NCBI GenBank assembly: GCA_023053575.1
Contig: JAKZAP010000018.1
Coordinates: forward strand, 8,618,001-8,682,000
DNA from: Branchinecta lynchi
Taxonomy: Eukaryota > Arthropoda > Branchiopoda > Anostraca > Branchinectidae
Direction of reading: 5' to 3'
DNA: 64,000 bases
Position numbers and translations under genes: made by a program. The notes beneath the pieces were generated by a model. It was given only the letters and a program-made list of their open reading frames with translations, was not told the origin of the DNA and searched no databases. This document shows positions 60,413 through 64,000 of this stretch, piece after piece; the stretch's first letter is position 1; each line of letters begins with the position of its first letter.

Positions 60413-63150
60413 AACAAGAGCTGGAAGCTCATATCACACTTGCAAGGCTGGGTCAGAGGATGGAACTGATGGTCAAAAGTTTTTTTTTTCACTTTTCGGT
60501 TAAGATGCGCACTTTAAGGGTGCTAAAAATTAATTTCTAAGCAAAATCCTTGAGGCAAAAAGGAACATGTGCCGTGGCGATCGTGAAAAAGATAAATGTT
60601 GCTTAAAATAATTTTGTGTATTTTAGGTTAAGATGAGTTCTTTAAGGGATGGCCGGGTCGGAGAAGTGACGATGCCTAACCCAATGATGTCAAGTTTTTA
60701 ATGCTCCAGCAAAGTTATATCGTCCTAGCACATCTGGAAGTACCTTAACTCACAATCACCGGTATTCCGGAACCCCCCTACAGCTCCCCTCCCCTCGGTA
60801 CCCGAATCCGGTCCGATTGTGCCACTGATGCACCTAGGACTTGTGCCTGTACTTCCCACCAAGTTTCATCCTGATCGCTCCACCCTATGAGTGTCACAAG
60901 ATCTCCGGCTCTCCCCTACGACCCCCCCCCCCCCCCCCCCCCTCACCCAGTTCACTGGATCCGGTCCGGACTTGAAATGGGACATCTGAGACATGAGGTA
61001 TTTCAAGATATCAAGTTTCATTAAGATCCGATAATACCCGTTCGAAAGTTATGCATGCCACTAATTTCCGGATTACACCGTCTCCCCCTCCCCCACGATG
61101 GTTAACTTGGTCGGATCCCTGATATACCTGCTAAGTTTTATCGTCCTAGCCCACCTGCTACGGATCGTCGGAACCCCGCTCCAACTCCCCTCAGTGTCTG
61201 AATCCGGTCCACTTCTGTCAGATATGTATCTAGAGCTTGTTCTTCCCACCAAGTTTCATCCAGATCGCTCCACTCTGAGAATTTCACAAGATTTCCGGTT
61301 CCCCCTCCCCAGATTCATCGGCAGGGTTGCCAAATATTTTTGGCCGAGAGTGTCACTTTTTCACTCAAAAAGTGCCATTCGGTGTCATTTACAAATTCAG
61401 AAAGTGTCACAAAAAGTGTCACTTTTCAGATGTTTTCTACCAAAGAAATATAAAAGGGGAACAGGAGCGCAACCCCCTAGCCTCAACCTCTCGATATCTA
61501 AAGATGTGTTTCTAAGTGACAGTTTTCAGAATTTGTGTCAATTATTATCCGATTGCCGTTTAAAACTGGACATTAAGTGCCAGTTTTGAACACTGGTCCA
61601 ATATAATACCAAACAGGACAAAACATTCCGTACGAAAAAATCATGGGTAAAAATCCAGAGTAAATATCATAAGCAAATGCAAATAAGATAGATATGGACC
61701 TGATATTGATTGAAGAAGGAAAGAAATCAATGGTAAAATCTATGGCGAAAAGTCACAGGGAAAATTCACGCAATTTCGATCAAATTTCACGAGAAGAAAT
61801 CAACGGTAAAAATATCAAAGGAAAATTTCAAATCGCGGAAGAAATCAACGGTAAAATTCACAGGGAAATATCAAGGGTGAAATTCACTAAAAAATATGAA
61901 AGGTAAATTTACTGGAGAATATCAAAGGAAAAGTTCATTGGTAAATTTTTAAAGTGAATTTTCTCTTTCATATTTTCCCATGAATATTACCTATGATGTT
62001 TCCCATTGAATTCTACCACCGATTTCTCTTTTTAAGTTAACGGAGCGAAAACGTGAAATTTCCCTTGATATTTTCCTATGAATTTGACTGTTGATTTCTC
62101 CGCGTGAAATTTGGTCGAAATTACGTGAATTTTCCCGTTAATTTTTTCCCAATGAATTTTCCCCATGATTTCTCCTAGTAAATTTTACCATTGATTTCTT
62201 CCAATGAATTTCTCGTTACATTTTCTCCAGTAAATAATTACCTATGGTATTTCATAGTGAATTACACCCTTGATATTTCCAGGTGAATTTTACCATCGAT
62301 TATCTTTTTAAAGTGAAATTTCCTTTGATATTTCCCCGTGAATTTTACTGTTGATTTCTCTTTGTGAAATCTGGTCGAAATGGCGTGAATTTTACCCTTG
62401 ATTTTTCCCCATGATTTTGCCTATTAAATTTTACCATTTATTTCTGTCCACTTTCAATCAATATCTATTTCCTTTTTATTTTGCTGTAATATTTACTCCT
62501 GATTTTTAACTATAATTTTTTCGTTCGGGATATTTTGTCCTTTTTGGTATTCCATAGTCCGACAGATCAACCCCCCTCCCAAAAATACTAAAAAATCGGT
62601 GTTTACAGCGGAAACGCCATTGCTGCCCATAACAAGAGAAGGGATCTGAGACTTCTGAGAGCTAAGTCGTTGCCCTGAGAATCCCAGCATATAATCCGAG
62701 ATGAAAACAAACACAACCTTTATTTGAGAAAAGAGATCAAACTATCACAATATTTACGTCAATCATGTTTAGGTTCGCTTCTAAGCAATCAGTGTCGAAA
62801 GTAACCAATTTAATCAGAGTTCTGGACAAAACTTGTCACCCATGCAGCTTAGTAACTAACAGAAATATATATATCTGTAAAACTGTATGACTAATGCTTA
62901 TAAAGTTTCATAAAAGTGTCATTTTGGCAAAAAGTGCCATAATTTGGCCTGAAAGTGTGGAAAGTTTCACGGACTTCAAAAAGTTTCATAATGACACCAA
63001 AAGTGTCACTTTGGCAACCCTGTTCATCGGATCCGACCCGGACGTACTTTTTAACCATAGAAACGGGGTCTTTCCAGATGTGAAGATTCATTAAGACCCG
63101 ATCACCCATTCGAAAGCTATGCGTGCCCCTATTTTCCGGATTTCGCCACA
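60413..63150 (+). mobile_element. Family C repeat, split by a hAT element
   Basis: Opens with AACAAGAGCTGGAAGCTCAT (cf. 11599) and continues with CCACCAAGTTTCATCCTGAT and C-runs. It is broken at TTCATCGG (61314-61321) and resumes at 63031 with ATCCGACCCGGACGTA and CGATCACCCATTCGAAAGC. Confidence 0.65.
61322..63022. mobile_element. hAT element with perfect 8-bp duplication and an inverted internal array
   Basis: CAGGGTTGCCAAA and TTTGGCAACCCTG are inverted ends. TTCATCGG flanks both sides (61314-61321, 63023-63030). 1701 bp. Sub-terminal zones carry repeated AAAAGTGTCACTTT words. The centre is AT-rich: GAAATCAACGGTAAAA-type words run forward from 61720 to 61930 and as reverse complements (TTTTACCATTGATTTC) from about 61950 to 62510. 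No transposase. The gap in family C confirms the insertion. Confidence 0.88.
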
Positions 63151-63179
63151 AAGTACGGTAACACCACTGAACGTCACTG

Positions 63180-63600
63180 TTTGGTCTCTAGCCTACTAGA
63201 CGCCGTCCCGTTAGAGACTCCAAAATAACATAGACAAAGCCCATAAGCCTTACAAGTAAGGGGTAAAGCAAGAATACCTTTTATTGGCTCTAGTCAATCA
63301 CAATCAACATAGCAATCCTCAGATACTTTATGCTTGACTAACAATATCTCTTCCAGAAGACCGAACTAACAATCTCCTTTACTTAAACATTCTATTATTC
63401 ATAATAACTATTATCTGGTTAACTTTTCTAATACAATTCACTTTCCTTATTTTTATGCATAATTTAACTATTATTTAAAGTTGACCATTTAATAATTATT
63501 ATTCACTTTGTTACATTTTCCCGTATCTTACGAATAAAGTCACGGCTTGTGATACTTCACAATAAATCCCTGACAGTGGGCAGACTCACGCTGGGACGAA
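63180..63600. other. No gene recognised, AT-rich
   Basis: Mostly A+T-rich sequence (63375-63540 especially). No coding stretch, and no NCBP2 upstream exon, is visible on either strand. Confidence 0.5.
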
Positions 63601-63604
63601 GAAC

Positions 63605-63760
63605 ATGTGGGCCAACTGAAGGGTGACGGTAGAGGCGTCGGGTGGGTCAACTGACTGGTGGCCGTAGGGGGGTCAACTGACAGGTGGTCGCAGAGGCGGG
63701 TGTGTCAACTGACGTCGGAATCTGGAGTGGAAGAACTGACGGGTGGCCATAGAGACATTG
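63605..63760. repeat. Short minisatellite (TCAACTGAC-GGTGGCC)
   Basis: About five units of 30-37 bp: GCCAACTGAAGGGTGACGG, GTCAACTGACTGGTGGCCG, GTCAACTGACAGGTGGTCG, GTCAACTGACGTCGG, GAACTGACGGGTGGCCA. Confidence 0.75.
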
Positions 63761-63818
63761 ACCCATAGTTTTCGGTTTATATGGTTCCCACTATCAGAGC
63801 TTTCGTAACAGATAACAC

Positions 63819-64000
63819 AAATATGCGCAGTTTCAATAGATACCACTTGGGATGTTGTCTGTTATAATTTTGAAAACGTTATGCACTAAACGTTTGGGCA
63901 ATGCACAACAAGCATTGCCCGGAAGAGCTGAAAAGCAACCGAAAAAGCATTTGCGTAGTTTTTCGATGTCACGATGACAAACGAGAAAGTCAGCAGATGT
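63819..64000. mobile_element. Fold-back element, cut by the window edge
   Basis: GCGCAGTTTCAATAGATA, CTTGGGATGTTGTCTGTTA, AACGTTATGCACTAAACG match the arms of 57231-57506. The window ends at AAAGTCAGCAGATGT, the central hairpin of that element. Confidence 0.55.

Overview
This is a gene-poor stretch of an animal (metazoan) nuclear genome, very probably from an invertebrate. The genes are split by kilobase-scale GT...AG introns and are animal genes (a DZIP1/Iguana cilia protein, the nuclear cap-binding subunit CBP20, dihydrofolate reductase, a UBA-linked peptidyl-tRNA hydrolase 2). Everything between them is packed with transposon remnants. A short TTAGG-type tract at about 44.47 kb and the style of the dispersed repeats would suit an arthropod, but the sequence does not settle the phylum. 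There are no operons, bacterial signals, CRISPR arrays or rRNA genes.

Genes. (1) 13111-5377, minus strand: a complete four-exon gene for a 181-residue protein, an N-terminal UBA domain followed by a Pth2-type peptidyl-tRNA hydrolase. (2) 13881-48704, plus strand: a ten-exon DZIP1/Iguana-like gene whose exon phases all agree and give a 777-residue model: N-terminal DZIP1 domain, one C2H2 finger, coiled coil, and a low-complexity basic/acidic tail. It is divergent from gene 1 with about 770 bp between the start codons. (3) 22184-21579, minus strand: an intact, intronless dihydrofolate reductase ORF nested antisense inside DZIP1 intron 3. (4) 59063-54563, minus strand: the last two coding exons of NCBP2 (CBP20); its 5' exons lie beyond the right edge of the window or were not found. 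One further exon-like segment (56680-56784, plus) is unassigned.

Repeats. The dominant element, here called family A, occurs about 18 times. Its left end is TTTTTGGGATCCCAAAACG, its right end is GGGATCCCATCGAAACC followed by TTTGGTCTTGTT, and its body is an array of about 137-bp tandem units. No coding capacity is visible. A second family (C, blocks at 11.6-13.0, 33.5-34.5, 50.5-51.5 and 60.4-63.1 kb) is C-rich and ends in a GGCACTTG...CAAGTGCC hairpin. Several non-autonomous hAT-type elements can be delimited exactly by terminal inverted repeats and 8-bp target-site duplications (22609-23954, 26976-28281, 49411-52328, 50012-50478, 61322-63022; less perfect 26279-28696 and 59204-59631). Smaller MITEs, fold-back elements, a GIY-YIG remnant of a Penelope-like element and many truncated non-LTR retrotransposon 3' ends with simple-sequence tails make up much of the rest.

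Nesting gives a relative history: hAT elements sit in family C and in other hATs, a non-LTR element sits in family A, family A sits in a non-LTR element, and a fold-back sits in a TA-MITE. The introns of DZIP1 and the intergenic DNA have grown mainly by this layering. All functional calls are from reading translated motifs by eye; no database search was possible.
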